Below, in pieces: positions 47,892 to 58,150 of a DNA stretch of 64,000 nucleotides. The DNA lies in NCBI GenBank assembly GCA_963585895.1, contig OY757904.1, positions 160,516,537 through 160,580,536 of the forward strand, in the 5' to 3' direction. The notes beneath the pieces were generated by a model. That model saw only the letters and a list, made by a program, of their open reading frames with translations. It did no database searches and was not told the DNA's origin. A program made the position numbers and the translations under genes. The stretch comes from Sepioteuthis lessoniana. Lineage: Eukaryota; Mollusca; Cephalopoda; Myopsida; Loliginidae. Numbering within the stretch: the stretch's first letter is position 1; every line of letters begins with the position of its first letter.

Positions 47892-48286
47892 CATCATCAT
47901 CATCATCATCATCATCATGTCGCGCCGCCAGCGCGGATATCCCTGACCCTCTCTCGCCATTTCTCCCTATCATTCATCGCCTCCGGCAGGTCTTCAGGGT
48001 TACATCCTGTGTCCTCACATAGTTGCTGTATGTAAGTTCGTGCTGGTCGTCCTACTTTTGCACATCCATATGTGGGGGTCCACAGGAGTACATCGCTTAT
48101 GAGCTCGTCCTTGCTTCTCCAGCAGTGTCCCGCGTGTCTGGTTCGTCTGACTTGTATAGTTTTCGTGATGGGGGGCAAGTGTCCGTATAGTTGGAGTCTC
48201 GTGGGGTGTTGTCGCCAGGACTTGTTTAATACTGCTCTCAACATTCTTGTGTAATTTCCGTCTAGTTTCCTCTCCAGCCGCTTCGT
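47892..48286 (-). mobile_element. Young 5'-truncated RTE LINE insertion
   Basis: Minus strand, 5'-truncated, starting near codons for KRLERKLDGNYTR and ending in an ATG-type tail ((CAT)n on the plus strand, 47,892-47,919). A 109-codon frame (47,915-48,244) is intact to its stop and holds MLRAVLNKSWRQHPT, LYGHLPPITKTIQVRRTR, HAGHCWRSKDELI and TYIQQLCEDTG, the conserved C-terminus of RTE reverse transcriptases. It lacks all catalytic residues, so it encodes no enzyme. TTTGTTAT at 47,884-47,891 and again at 48,287-48,294 is a candidate target-site duplication. The intact frame, clean tail and higher GC make this the youngest LINE copy in the window. Confidence 0.88.
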
Positions 48287-48294
48287 TTTGTTAT

Positions 48295-48670
48295 ATGCTT
48301 CACATATCCCTCCGGCTTATTTCAGTGCAAACTTTCTTAAGTGTTTTAGCCCGAGAAAACTTAGTTTATACCCTGGTGATAGAGGGTTCCCTCTTTCTGG
48401 TCGTAACAATCACGGTGAGTTCAAATGGTGTTAAATCTTGCCCGTCGTTGTCGTTAAACAGAAGTATGCCTTATATACCGATAATTGGCTCGTCACGTGA
48501 TAAAATGGTTTTCAAGCGAGATTAGCTGACTGTAGTTAATGAGTTGAATTCTCGTTGGCCGTTGCATATACTTCTGGCCTTTTTTCGCATTTAAGCTTTG
48601 TCAATAACTAAAATACCGATTATACAGTGTATAGACGTCTTTTGACGATAAAGAGAACACGAATTAGTTT
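48295..48670. other. Unassigned GC-richer DNA
   Basis: A 92-codon frame (48,247-48,525) spans the LINE junction and is not a gene. 48,527-48,580 is related to 44,955-45,010. Confidence 0.45.
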
Positions 48671-48671
48671 G

Positions 48672-48673
<2 letters not shown>

Positions 48674-48758
<85 letters not shown>

Positions 48759-48765
48759 CGCGCGT
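48674..48765. repeat. (AT)n-(GT)n compound microsatellite
   Basis: About 20 AT units run directly into about 20 GT units and a short GCGC end. Confidence 0.97.
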
Positions 48766-49464
48766 TTAAGTGTATGAGTCGGAAGACAAGATCACAAGCA
48801 ATGTGAATTTGGTTTGTTTGTTATAAACCTGCAAGAAATAATAACTGATTGATATCCTTCTACAACCCAGAACAATTTTAATTCAAATATTATTTGCGCT
48901 AAAATGACCCTTGAACCGCTAAATGTGTGGTTCCTTGTTGAAATTCTTTCCCTGTCGAAATTACCATGTAAAACTACGAAACATCGAATCAAAGAATTGA
49001 ATATTGAATCAAAGAATTGAAATTTAAGAGTTAAATAAATCTAATTAAAGCAGCTGTGACTTAAAATAAAAAGAAATTAGAAAAGATTAAATTCTTTTGT
49101 TATTCCGATAATTTTCTGTGTATTATCACCTGAAAATAAAGAAACGTGTTTTCTCTTATTAATGATATCTGACAGCGTTTTATCTAAGAAATTCTAATCC
49201 TATTCTTGCATACAAACAGAAGTTGACATATTATTAGGTTTTGGATAAAAAAAAATAATGTCTGCATTGCTAAATTTGAATTACTATAATCTCTTGGCTT
49301 TCTTAGCCTGATAGGTGAGTCAGTTCCAACAAAAAGGAAGTCTCTTGAGTATTAAGTATTCGAATTTATATCATGATTTATTTTTATTTCTAATGCACTG
49401 TTTTCAAATAATCGTTGAACGCCGATCTGAAAGTTGCAATAAAGCACAACTGAAAATAGATTTG
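48766..49464. other. Unassigned AT-rich DNA
   Basis: Contains a small tandem duplication near 48,985-49,022 (GAATCAAAGAATTGAA twice). No gene seen. Confidence 0.5.
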
Positions 49465-50075
49465 ATTGATTGAGTTTAACTGCATATCAATCCATCTAGG
49501 GTTATTTTTATGACTTGAGGTTTTCGAATTGTATACATTGTATACTTATAGTTACAGTTTTAGATGAGTTTAAGAGGGGTTTTTGGGGGGGTGGGGTAGA
49601 ACAGTTATACGTATTCCAATCAAAAACGAATAATTTGCACATATATTTGGTCCATAGATGAGATCCTAAGAAATTCATTTAACCGATAGATTGGACCCTA
49701 AAAGATCTATTTGATCCATAGATGGGTCTCTAACAGATCTATTTGACTCATAAATGGGACCCTTACAAACCTATTTAATCCATTGATGGGACCCTAAAAG
49801 ATCTATTTGATTAATAGATGGGACCTTAACAGATCTATTTGACCCATAAATGAGACCCGAACAGATCTATTGGACCCATGAATGGACCCTAGCAATTACT
49901 CTGAGTAAGAGAGAACCTGGAAATAACGAAAGTGAAGAGGTCACCCACACTTCCCAAAGGTCCAGGACTGGAGCTTTACGATCTGATGAAGTTTAGTGTC
50001 AGATCCAGGACATCGTTTTTCGGAGGGGGATCACAGTGTATTCAGTGTATTCTGTGTATTCTAAGCTCCACCAGG
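49465..50075 (-). mobile_element. Family T retroposon with 32-bp internal minisatellite (copy T9)
   Basis: The plus strand begins with GATTGATTGA tail repeats and the reverse-complemented tail (ATATCAATCCATCTAGGGTT). An internal array lies at 49,640-49,890, and then the body (TCCAGGACTGGAGC, AGTGTCAGATCCAGGACATC, GGAGGGGGATCACAG) ends with the head near 50,075. Copy T6 has the same order with one unit in place of the array. No coding capacity. Confidence 0.75.
49640..49890. repeat. 32-bp minisatellite within copy T9
   Basis: About eight units of 32 bp with the pattern AGATCTATTTGA...CCATAGATGGGACCC. AGATCT falls at 49,703, 49,735, 49,799, 49,831 and 49,863 (32-bp steps, with one unit mutated at 49,767). 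Confidence 0.92.
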
Positions 50076-50419
50076 AAGGTGAGGAAAATATATTAATGAA
50101 ATACAAGTAAAGGAAAAATAATAATTGATAATATTTGATCTCAGAAAGTCTTCCTTATTGTTCTGATATTAAAATGCTTTTTTCAAAATTATTGATTCTT
50201 AATACGAAAATGAGTTATCTAAAATAGATATTTGATTACAATGAGGAATAGAATTTTTAAAGGTTTTTGTTTCTTTAGATTTTATCGACAGGGTTCTCGA
50301 TATATCCAATCTATTAAGTAAGAATATAATCTTAATTTCTTTTTTGCAGCTCTAGTTTTGTGATAATATGCTTATCAGTAAGTGTTCACTGAACGTTGTA
50401 TTTCCCATTTGCAAGTGGT
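50076..50419. other. Unassigned AT-rich DNA
   Basis: Nothing recognised. Confidence 0.5.
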
Positions 50420-52150
50420 AAAATGGCTCCTTCATGAAGTGAGTGCTTGAATTATCTAGATTGTCTTTGCTACATTTGTGGTGAGGACACGTTTATGGAA
50501 TAGAGAACATCTATATCTGAATTTAGGAAAAGAGTTAAACTTAAACTATTTCAAAATAAACTTAGGGGATAGGGATAAAACATGAGCTCTACATATTATC
50601 AGTAAAACTTGTGCTAAGCACCTTCGGCAGTTGACAAATGTTAAGGGGAAATGTCTGATGTTTGGTATACTTATAATCTAGAGAGAACAGGAACTAAGGT
50701 AAAAAAAACTCTTACTTCAGTCTGGTTAACATAAATGACATAATGGACATAATTGGAGTAAATGGACGTATGCTGACCTATACTCGCTAAATGACCCGTT
50801 GCACACCCAGTTGAAATATCGGTTCCATCATAAATTTATCTTGAAGATCTCTCTAGAGAAGATGAATCCTCTATTTCAGCAGTAAGCTGTACTTATCTGC
50901 AAAATGACAATGAATTTGTTGGAACTACAACTGTTCCATCATAAATTTATCTTGAAGAACTCTCTAGAGAAGATGAATCCTCTATTTTAGCTGTAAACTG
51001 TACTTATCTGGAAAATGGCAATGGCTTTAAAGGAACTTCATCCGTTGCACAAGTTTTAGTCAGCCGATGATCTCTCGGCGAAATCAGTAGTATTGTTAGC
51101 GTCCAGACTAACAGAAAGGAACTTGTTGCAACTGGATACCAAAATCATATACCATCACAAAAAATAAATATGTTTACCGCTCTTCTTCTCATAAAAAAGG
51201 AATTTTTTTCTTTTTGGAACAACATTCAAGAATTGTAGATGTAAGTGGGCATAACAAATTCTATAATAAACGATTAGCGTTTATTCATAGATACTTTTAA
51301 GCGGAACTTGAAATGTATGCTTCTACCAAATAGCAACAAAAATGAATCAATCCCAATTGGTTACTCGCTTGAGGGAAGAGCAAACGACAATTACCCTGGT
51401 CATATAAATGATATACCATTATCACCAGTTGTTAATCTGTGTGGATCTGAAGAAAATGAATTTTCTCCGAGGTCAGCAAAGTGGATAGACCATGTATCCA
51501 TGCTTTATCTTACTCTAAGATTATAGATCTAAGGGTAAGAAAATAATGGCTCCTGAAAGAAGACATGGCAGTAGAAGCAAATAATGTAATTGCAAAAATA
51601 TTGGATCGAAATCAAATCGTTTTACCAATATTGCATATCAAACTAGGTTTAATGAAACTGCTTGTAAAAATTCAAAAAAAAAAGACTACTTCGATTACAT
51701 ATGCAGAAAAATTTCTATGGAGAAACTACAAGCTGATATTTTTGATGTGTCGCAAATCAAAAAGTTCATGAAAGACCCATTTTTCTAAAATTCAATGAAA
51801 ATGCTGAAGGAGATGGATGGTCTTCATACGCCATAGTTGTAAGGAATTTTCTTTGGAACCATGAATCAAATAATTACTCTGAACTTGTAGAAAACATGCT
51901 TTCTTTTGTCTGTCAACTTGGCTATAAAGTGAGCATCAAAATACATTACCTCCTTAGCCACTTGATCGTTTCCTAGAAAATCTTGAAGACCTAAGTCATA
52001 AACTAGATGAACGACACTACCAAGATTTAAGAACTAAGACAGAAAGACACCAAGGTCATAGGGGCAGAAGATTACACTTGGTGTCTTCAAGGTGTTTTTT
52101 TTCCGCAAGAAGTCTTTGAAACGCCATTTTCTGAAATGTCTGAGTAAATG
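50420..52150 (+). pseudogene. Decayed intronless copy of a widespread uncharacterised animal protein
   Basis: Fragments across three plus-strand frames fall in the same order as a protein of about 560 residues that I recall, under 'uncharacterized protein' labels, in many animal genomes. In order: N-terminal cysteine pair CLCYICGEDTF (about 50,455), a second-zinc-finger-like region, the acidic linker SREDESSIS (50,860 and again 50,970), LLASRLTERNLLQLDTKI (about 51,100), NKNESIPIGYS (about 51,335), LPILHIKLGLMKLLVK (about 51,620), MEKLQADIFDVSQIKKFMKD (about 51,720), NNYSELVENML (about 51,860), SIKIHYLLSHL (about 51,930), RFLENLEDLSHKLDERHYQD, and a DYTWCL string (about 52,070). The span matches full length with no introns, so it is a retrocopy or part of a mobile element. 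Function unknown. It is broken by many stops and shifts. The family match is from memory; order and spacing are seen in the sequence. Confidence 0.75.
50821..51046. repeat. 113-bp tandem duplication in the linker of the pseudogene
   Basis: Two units begin with TTCCATCATAAATTTATCTT at about 50,822 and 50,935, followed by the shared GAAGATGAATCCTCTATTT. Differences are few. It duplicates the acidic Ser/Glu-rich linker. Confidence 0.85.
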
Positions 52151-52999
52151 ATCAGAGTATCAATGATAACTTGCAATGCTTTTTTTGAGTTATCTGATTT
52201 TATGATGTAATTTGATCATCAATAAAAAATAGATATGTATGAAACCGTTTTATTTATCAATAATGATATCAATCCAGGTACCCGAGCAGGAATGTGCATA
52301 ACAAAGGGTTATATTATACCTTAGTAATCAGAGCTGATAGAAAAAAACTGAAGGCAAATTTAGAATCAGCGACCAAAATTTACCAAAAATAGGTCTAATA
52401 TGTCAGGCCTCAAATTCTATGTTCGTCATTGTAATTATCAATCTATTGTCTAACGAGTAAATGTATTTCGTCATTTCAGTGGTTAGCAGCAGATGTTGGT
52501 CCTCTGATTGTGAGCGCTAGTTTTACATGTTCTTGTTGAAATCTGTTTAATGATACAGTATTTTTTACCATCGTTTTATACAAATTTACCAGCTGATATC
52601 GCGTTTCGGCAAATTAACAAGAAAAAATGATGTAAGAAGGATTTAATTCAATTTGCCACACAAGAAATTTAAATGTTAAATGAAAAATATCATTTCTCTC
52701 TTGTCACTTATTGATAAATTCAAAGAAACAAATGCTTTCATGATTTAGACTGTTCTTTAAGAACTTCCTTAGTAAAGAGGTTTTAACTATATAAAATCCA
52801 ATAAATTTGCATGTGATTTCTGGACAAGGTATTATCGCTAAAAGTTCTTACTGGATTCAACATTAAGACAGGTACTTTCTTCGTTTTCATTTTCTTCAGT
52901 TTAGCTCATGTAAGTAAATCACACAACTCAAAATTGTTAGGCTTTTACATTTACTTTTTTTGATTGTAAATCTACGTTATAATCGTGGTATTCGCACAC
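52151..52999. other. Unassigned AT-rich DNA
   Basis: No gene or repeat family recognised. Confidence 0.5.
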
Positions 53000-53150
53000 G
53001 AACTAGAAAAATGGGGTGAGGGATTGCATTCTGGAAACTATAAATGTATATATTAACCGAATCTCTCCCCCATGATCGATTAGAGTCTTCGAGGACTTGA
53101 ACTCCGGTCACCGAGTCCATTTCCTATGACAATTACCCTTACACCAAGAG
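53000..53150 (-). mobile_element. tRNA-derived SINE (family S2), copy 2
   Basis: Minus strand: CACTCTTGGTGTAAGGGTAA, GGAAATGGACTCGGTGACC, B-box GGAGTTCAAGTCC. It matches copy 1 at 45,360-45,500 across the head; the bodies diverge. Confidence 0.65.
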
Positions 53151-53177
53151 TGACTCCCAAAAATAAATACTTATTAA

Positions 53178-53365
53178 AACACGTGAAAGATTTTATTATG
53201 TATAAAATCATTGCTGTATTAAATGTAAAAGACTTCCTGTAAATCCAAGCTGAAAATGAACCATGAAAAAGGAGATAAAAGATGAATTTATTCCAGTGTC
53301 TGAAAACCTAAGTTAGAGTTAAAATAGAATAAATTGGGAATTTCCTGTTAGATGATTAAAAAACT
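53178..53365. repeat. Direct repeat upstream of the RTE element, first copy
   Basis: Shared with 53,596-53,800: CGTGAAAGATTTTATTATGT, GTAAATCCAAGCTGAA, TGAACCATGAAAAA, GAGATAAAAGAT, ATTCCAGTGT, TGAAAACCTAAG. Separation is about 418 bp. Confidence 0.8.
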
Positions 53366-53595
53366 AGAAAAGGGATGAAGATATAATTAATGTTCTCCTC
53401 CTCCAAAAGAGAAAACCATCTAGAAAACACGTGTATATTTGTATTAAAGACGGAAGATTTTAGAACTCTCCAGCCCACCGTCAAATGAATTCACATAAAA
53501 TTAAGAAGACCGAATGCAAAACAAATCGTCTCTACCTTTTGCAGTGGTCAACTCACAGTTAGTTATTTTGTGTTTTTACCATTTTGTCATTTAAA
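53366..53595. other. Spacer between the direct repeats
   Basis: No recognised feature. Confidence 0.5.
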
Positions 53596-53800
53596 AATGC
53601 GTGAAAGATTTTATTATGTGTAAAATCTTTACTGTATTAAAGACTTCCCGTAAATCCAAGCTGAAGTTGAACCATGAAAAAAGAGATAAAAGATATTAAT
53701 TCTTTTGAATTCATTCCAGTGTTTGAAAACCTAAGAGTAAGAATAGAATGTTTATAAGGGTGCAATTAACTATAAATAACGACTCCCTGATGAATTAAAA
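53596..53800. repeat. Direct repeat, second copy
   Basis: Partner of 53,178-53,365, with small indels. It ends shortly before the RTE 5' end at 53,842. Confidence 0.8.
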
Positions 53801-53841
53801 AAATAACTGTGAACTTGTACTGAGTTAAATCTTAATACATG

Positions 53842-56800
53842 CAGGAAGTGGGGAATTTGTTTTCCTCGGAAGGCATGGGAAGCAGCATGGTGGATGTAAA
53901 GGCCGAAAATCCCAATAACCGGTCAACGCCATGCCAAACCAGATGCTAGGGGCACAAATCCCGAGGGAAAACGTCCAGGATCAAATAGTTCGATCGGGGA
54001 ATTACTGCTCCTCATCTATTCGGGTGGCTTCTATTGATAAGAATAAAAACACACCCATCGAAAAATTACCATGACTCATACTCAAACCACGCGTCCAAAC
54101 CGCATCGCTCTTCACGCGGATAAAAAAGGACTGCATCCTGCTGAGGTTAGAGCCCTGGTTGCAGTGTTTGAAAAATCAGCTAAAGAGCTCAAACTAAAAC
54201 AAAAATTACTAAAATGCAAAAGCATAATACAAATAGCGACATTCAACGTTAGAACTTTAAATAGAATAGGCCAACTACCGGAGTTGACAGCTTCTGCCAT
54301 AGATCTTAACATAGACATTATATGCATACAAGAACACAGACACATTCATAGCAAAGATATTAAATACCATGATACCGGCAATGGGTGAACGTTTGTCTTG
54401 GCATTCTACATGGAAAAACTCTATCAACACCGCGGTAGGAGCTGTAGGTATGCTTATAGAACCACGGACCCTAAAATCACTAAATACCATCGAGAAAATA
54501 CAAGCAAAGTTGATGGTAGCTACGTTTAATATCAACCCCAGCGCAACAATCCTTTCCTGATACAGCCCTACCTATGTTAGTGAGGGAACGGACCTCATCA
54601 CCTTATATAACGAGCTACCCTCCCTTGTTGTTAGCATCCCAAAACACGACGTTCTCGTCATAGGTGGAGACATAAATGCCCAAATCAGTAAAAACGTAAA
54701 CAACAAATTCAGCTTACACAACTCGTCAAAAAGAAATAGGGAACATCTAACAGATTTCAAGCTTGAAAATAGATTAACATTCCTCAATACTAAACTTCAG
54801 AAAAGAAAGGGGAAAGTGTGGACCTACACCTGCGCAAACAATACTAAAGAACAAATAGACTACATCATCATAAATTAAAAAAATAGAATAATTGCGCATT
54901 GAATGGCGAGGCATATTCTTCTTTCGAGGGTATGTCCCCCGATCACCGGATTGTCACGGCAAAGATACGAATGACCCTACGAAGGAATGCAACCCTAATA
55001 ACAACAACTGCTTAACAACAGGGGTATTAGAGATAAATATACATTAATACTAAGAAACAAATTTAATACACTTCAGGAGTTATCAGAAACACCTACTCCG
55101 AATGACAAATATGAAAACTTCGTCATTGCCCACTTTGAAGCGGCAGCAGAATGCATACCAACTAAACAAAGATCTAAACCTAGAGTCCCATGGGAGACAT
55201 CACCGGTTAGAAAAAAAGCACGCAGACGTAAAAACCACTTCTCAATGCAATAGGAAGAACCCATCCAATATCAATGCTCAGAATCTTAAGAAGGCAGAAA
55301 AGGAATTACCTAACGTATACCAAAAAGAACAAACAGAATACATACAAAATCAGATCAATAAGACTGGAGAGTCGGTTGAAGATTGACAATCTAGGATAGC
55401 ATGGCAGACGGTAAACGAAATGAGCAGAAGGAGGAGTATTGCGAAAGCTAAACTGAAAGCTACCAGCCAAGAAGAACGAATATACCTGTGGAAACAACAT
55501 TTCGAGAACTTACACGGAAAACCTCCGAAAGTTACACATGAACCAATCACGAAAATTATTAGTAATCAACTAGACTTCAAACAAGGACAGTTTACGCAAG
55601 AACAACTCGACTCAGTACTAAGAAAAATTAAAAATAAGAAAGCATTTGGATGAAATACCCCCAGAAGTATGGAAAACAAGGGAATTCGACGGCAAACTGC
55701 TCCGACACTCTAATGCCGTATATAACCAGAACACAGTAGACAGATGAACAAAGGGATGCATACTCCCTTTCACTAAGAAAGGTAACCTCGGAATAGCCAA
55801 GAACTACCGGGGCATAACCCTTACATCCGTAGCGTCTAAGATCTATAATGCTCTACTACGCAACCGCATATAACTCAAAATTGAGAAAATACTTAGGAAG
55901 AACTTTCAGAGAAATCGATCCATGACATCACAAATTTTGACAATCCGTCGAATTCTAGAAGGTGTACGTGCAAAAATCTTTAAGCAACAATATCATTCGT
56001 TGACTTTTTCAAGGTTTTTAACACCATACACAGACGGAAGATGGAGCAAATACTTCTCGCCTACGGTCCCCCCCCAAAAGAAACCGTCGCAGCCATAATG
56101 ATGCTATATAAAAACATAAAAGTAAAAGACTGCTCCCCGGATGGAAGCAAAGACAACTTTGACATTGTAGCAGGTGTGCTACTAGAAGACACATGAGCCC
56201 AATACCTGTTTATTATCTGCATAGACTACCTGGTTAGAACGTCTATAGATTAAATGAAAGAAAGCTGGCAATAAAAAGAAGCAGAAGATACCCCGCACAA
56301 ACAATTAAAGGACGCAGAATACGCCGATGACATAGCGCTTCTGGTAAATTCACTAGCCGAATCCCTGCGACATAGTCTGGAAGGAGCAGCTGCTGGCATA
56401 GGCCTCCATATCAACGCAGACAAAACAAAACGTTTTTTAATCAAAGAGGCGTCATCTCCACAATAAAAGGCGAACCTTTGAAACTAGAGGACAAGTTCAC
56501 CTACCTCGGAAGCAGTGTCTGATCAGCCGAGAATAGCATGAACGCGCGACTAGCAAAGGCATGGACAGCTATCGATAAGCTATTGGTCAAATGGAAGTCA
56601 GACCCAACCGATAAAAAAACGCAGTTTTTTCCAAGCAGCGGTCGTATCGATACTGCTATATGGATGCACTACATCGACGGTAACTAAACGTATGGAGAAA
56701 AAGCTTAACGATAACAACAAAAGAATGCTGTAAGCTGTACTGAACAAGTCCTGGAAGCAACACCCCACAAAGCAGCAGCTGTACGGTCACCTGCCACCCA

Positions 56801-57060
56801 TCATGAAAACTATAAAATTTGGACGAACCAGACATGTGGGACTCTGTTGGAGAAGTATGGACGAACTCACAAGTAATATACTCCGGTGGACCTCTTCACA
56901 TGGACGAGCAAAGGTAGGACGACCAGCTAGAATCTACAACAGCTCTGTGCTGATATAGGATGTAGCCTTGAAGACCTCCCAGGAACGATGGACGATAGAG
57001 ACGGGTGGTGGGAGAGGGTCAGTAAGACCCGTGCAGGCAGCTTACAAGATGATGATGATG
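53842..57060 (+). mobile_element. Near full-length RTE-clade LINE, broken
   Basis: A 3.2-kb element, richer in GC than its flanks. The 5' UTR (53,842-54,070) is followed by a single endonuclease-reverse transcriptase coding region, and it ends in a GATGATGATG tail at 57,047-57,060. The 7-bp word ATACATG occurs just before the start (53,835-53,841) and just after the tail (57,061-57,067), a candidate target-site duplication. RTE elements encode an apurinic-like endonuclease plus RT and have short trinucleotide-type tails (established knowledge). Several frameshifts and stops make this copy inactive. The other RTE fragments in the window (25,880; 39,440; 47,892) are truncated relatives. Confidence 0.92.
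54071..57045 (+). pseudogene. RTE endonuclease-reverse transcriptase ORF (broken)
   Basis: The first open piece (54,071-54,388) holds the endonuclease start IATFNVRTLN and IDIICIQEHR, the latter carrying the catalytic Glu. Next come LIEPRTLKSLNTIEKIQAKL, VIGGDINAQ (54,660-54,683) and an IDYIIIN-type end at 54,857-54,877. The RT half shows KNYRGITLTSVASKIYNALL (from 55,800), SQILTIRRILEGVRAK, motif A-like FVDFFKVFNTIH (55,996-56,031), DIVAGVLL, and motif C DAEYADDIALLVNS (YADD at 56,320-56,331), then INADKTK and KFTYLGSS. The C-terminal region resembles the intact 109-codon piece at 47,915-48,244. Frames change repeatedly (open pieces 55,102-55,386, 55,420-55,653 and others) and in-frame stops are present. 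One oddity is Phe-Lys-Val where motif A is usually Ser/Thr-Lys-Ala. No active enzyme is expected. Confidence 0.9.
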
Positions 57061-57353
57061 ATACATGTATTATAATCCCTTTCCATTGATTGATATAAAT
57101 TACATCAACAACAGCAGCAGCAGCAGCAGAAATAACAACCGTCTTTTCTCTTCAACGTCAATCTTAGCCCATCAAGGATACAAAAACACCATTATAATTT
57201 AATTGAGAAAATACAAATCGGACAGAAACCATTTATTCTTTGGTCCAAGCAGATCCTAGTTTGATGTTTACAATTCAATTCAAAAGTTTCTTACAACATT
57301 TCTCTCTTTAAAAATGAAATGTTTCTAATACTAAAAAGTATGTTTTTTAATAT

Positions 57354-57354
<1 letters not shown>
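57061..57354. other. Unassigned DNA with a CAG tract
   Basis: AAC/AGC trinucleotides at about 57,106-57,129. Otherwise nothing. Confidence 0.6.

Positions 57355-57424
<70 letters not shown>
57355..57424. repeat. (GT)n microsatellite
   Basis: About 35 uninterrupted GT units. Confidence 0.98.
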
Positions 57425-57427
<3 letters not shown>

Positions 57428-57930
57428 AAGATTATACAAAAAGGTATAAATGATAATCAAAAAAATATAGAAAGCTGAGACCTCTTAAAGGTTTATCAAT
57501 AATTGTACGAGTTTTACAATGATGTGTTATAAACTGCCTTGAGATCGTTTAATATTCTCTCAACTATTCATTACGTTTTGTTTTGCTCTCTTTTTTCGAC
57601 TGGTGAACAGATGGGTCACAGCAGGACCCCGAATTCATTCGGTGTCAGCTCGATGATTTGCAATAATTTTTATTTTTATTTTTTACCATTTTACAAGTGA
57701 CTGCTGTTTGCCATTTTCATTATTTATCCTACTTATCAGCGAAGACGAAAAATTTTCTTTATCAGTAAGAAAATTAATTTACATTCACAAACAAATAGAA
57801 ACATACATTTCTTTAGAACATGACAATAATTAAATAGAAGAAATGGTACAGTTACTCACATTTTGCACATTTTAAAATAATCCAATGAAATTCTTGATTA
57901 TCAGAAATACAATAAGAAGTTTATATTTAC
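57425..57930. other. Unassigned AT-rich DNA
   Basis: A small palindrome-like CCCCGAATTCATTCGGTG lies near 57,627-57,644. No gene seen. Confidence 0.45.
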
Positions 57931-57934
57931 CCAA

Positions 57935-58150
57935 CCCCTCCACACGAGCGGGATGTGATACAAAGTCAATTTCTTTCCGAATACAACGAGTTTTCTTTCT
58001 CCAATATCAGTTGCCATACCAAGATAAAGAGCCCAGTCTACCCCATTTTTTACCCATATTCAGGGAAGAATCGTAGGATCCATGCTTTTTCTAAGGGCAT
58101 GAACGTTAGATGAAATGAAAACAGCCCCGCCAAGGGTTACATTCCGAGCG
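57935..58150 (-). mobile_element. Dispersed repeat family S4, copy 2
   Basis: The minus strand ends in TATCACATCCCGCTCGTGTG then GAGGGGTTGGGTAAA, as in 34,120-34,312, preceded by the shared ATGGCAACTGATATTGGAGA and GAAAACTC. A 63-codon plus-strand frame across it (57,885-58,076) is not a gene. Confidence 0.6.

Noticed and set aside
48247-48525. 92-codon plus-strand ORF
   Set aside because: Crosses the border of the RTE insertion, antisense to its coding strand on the left, with no family signature.
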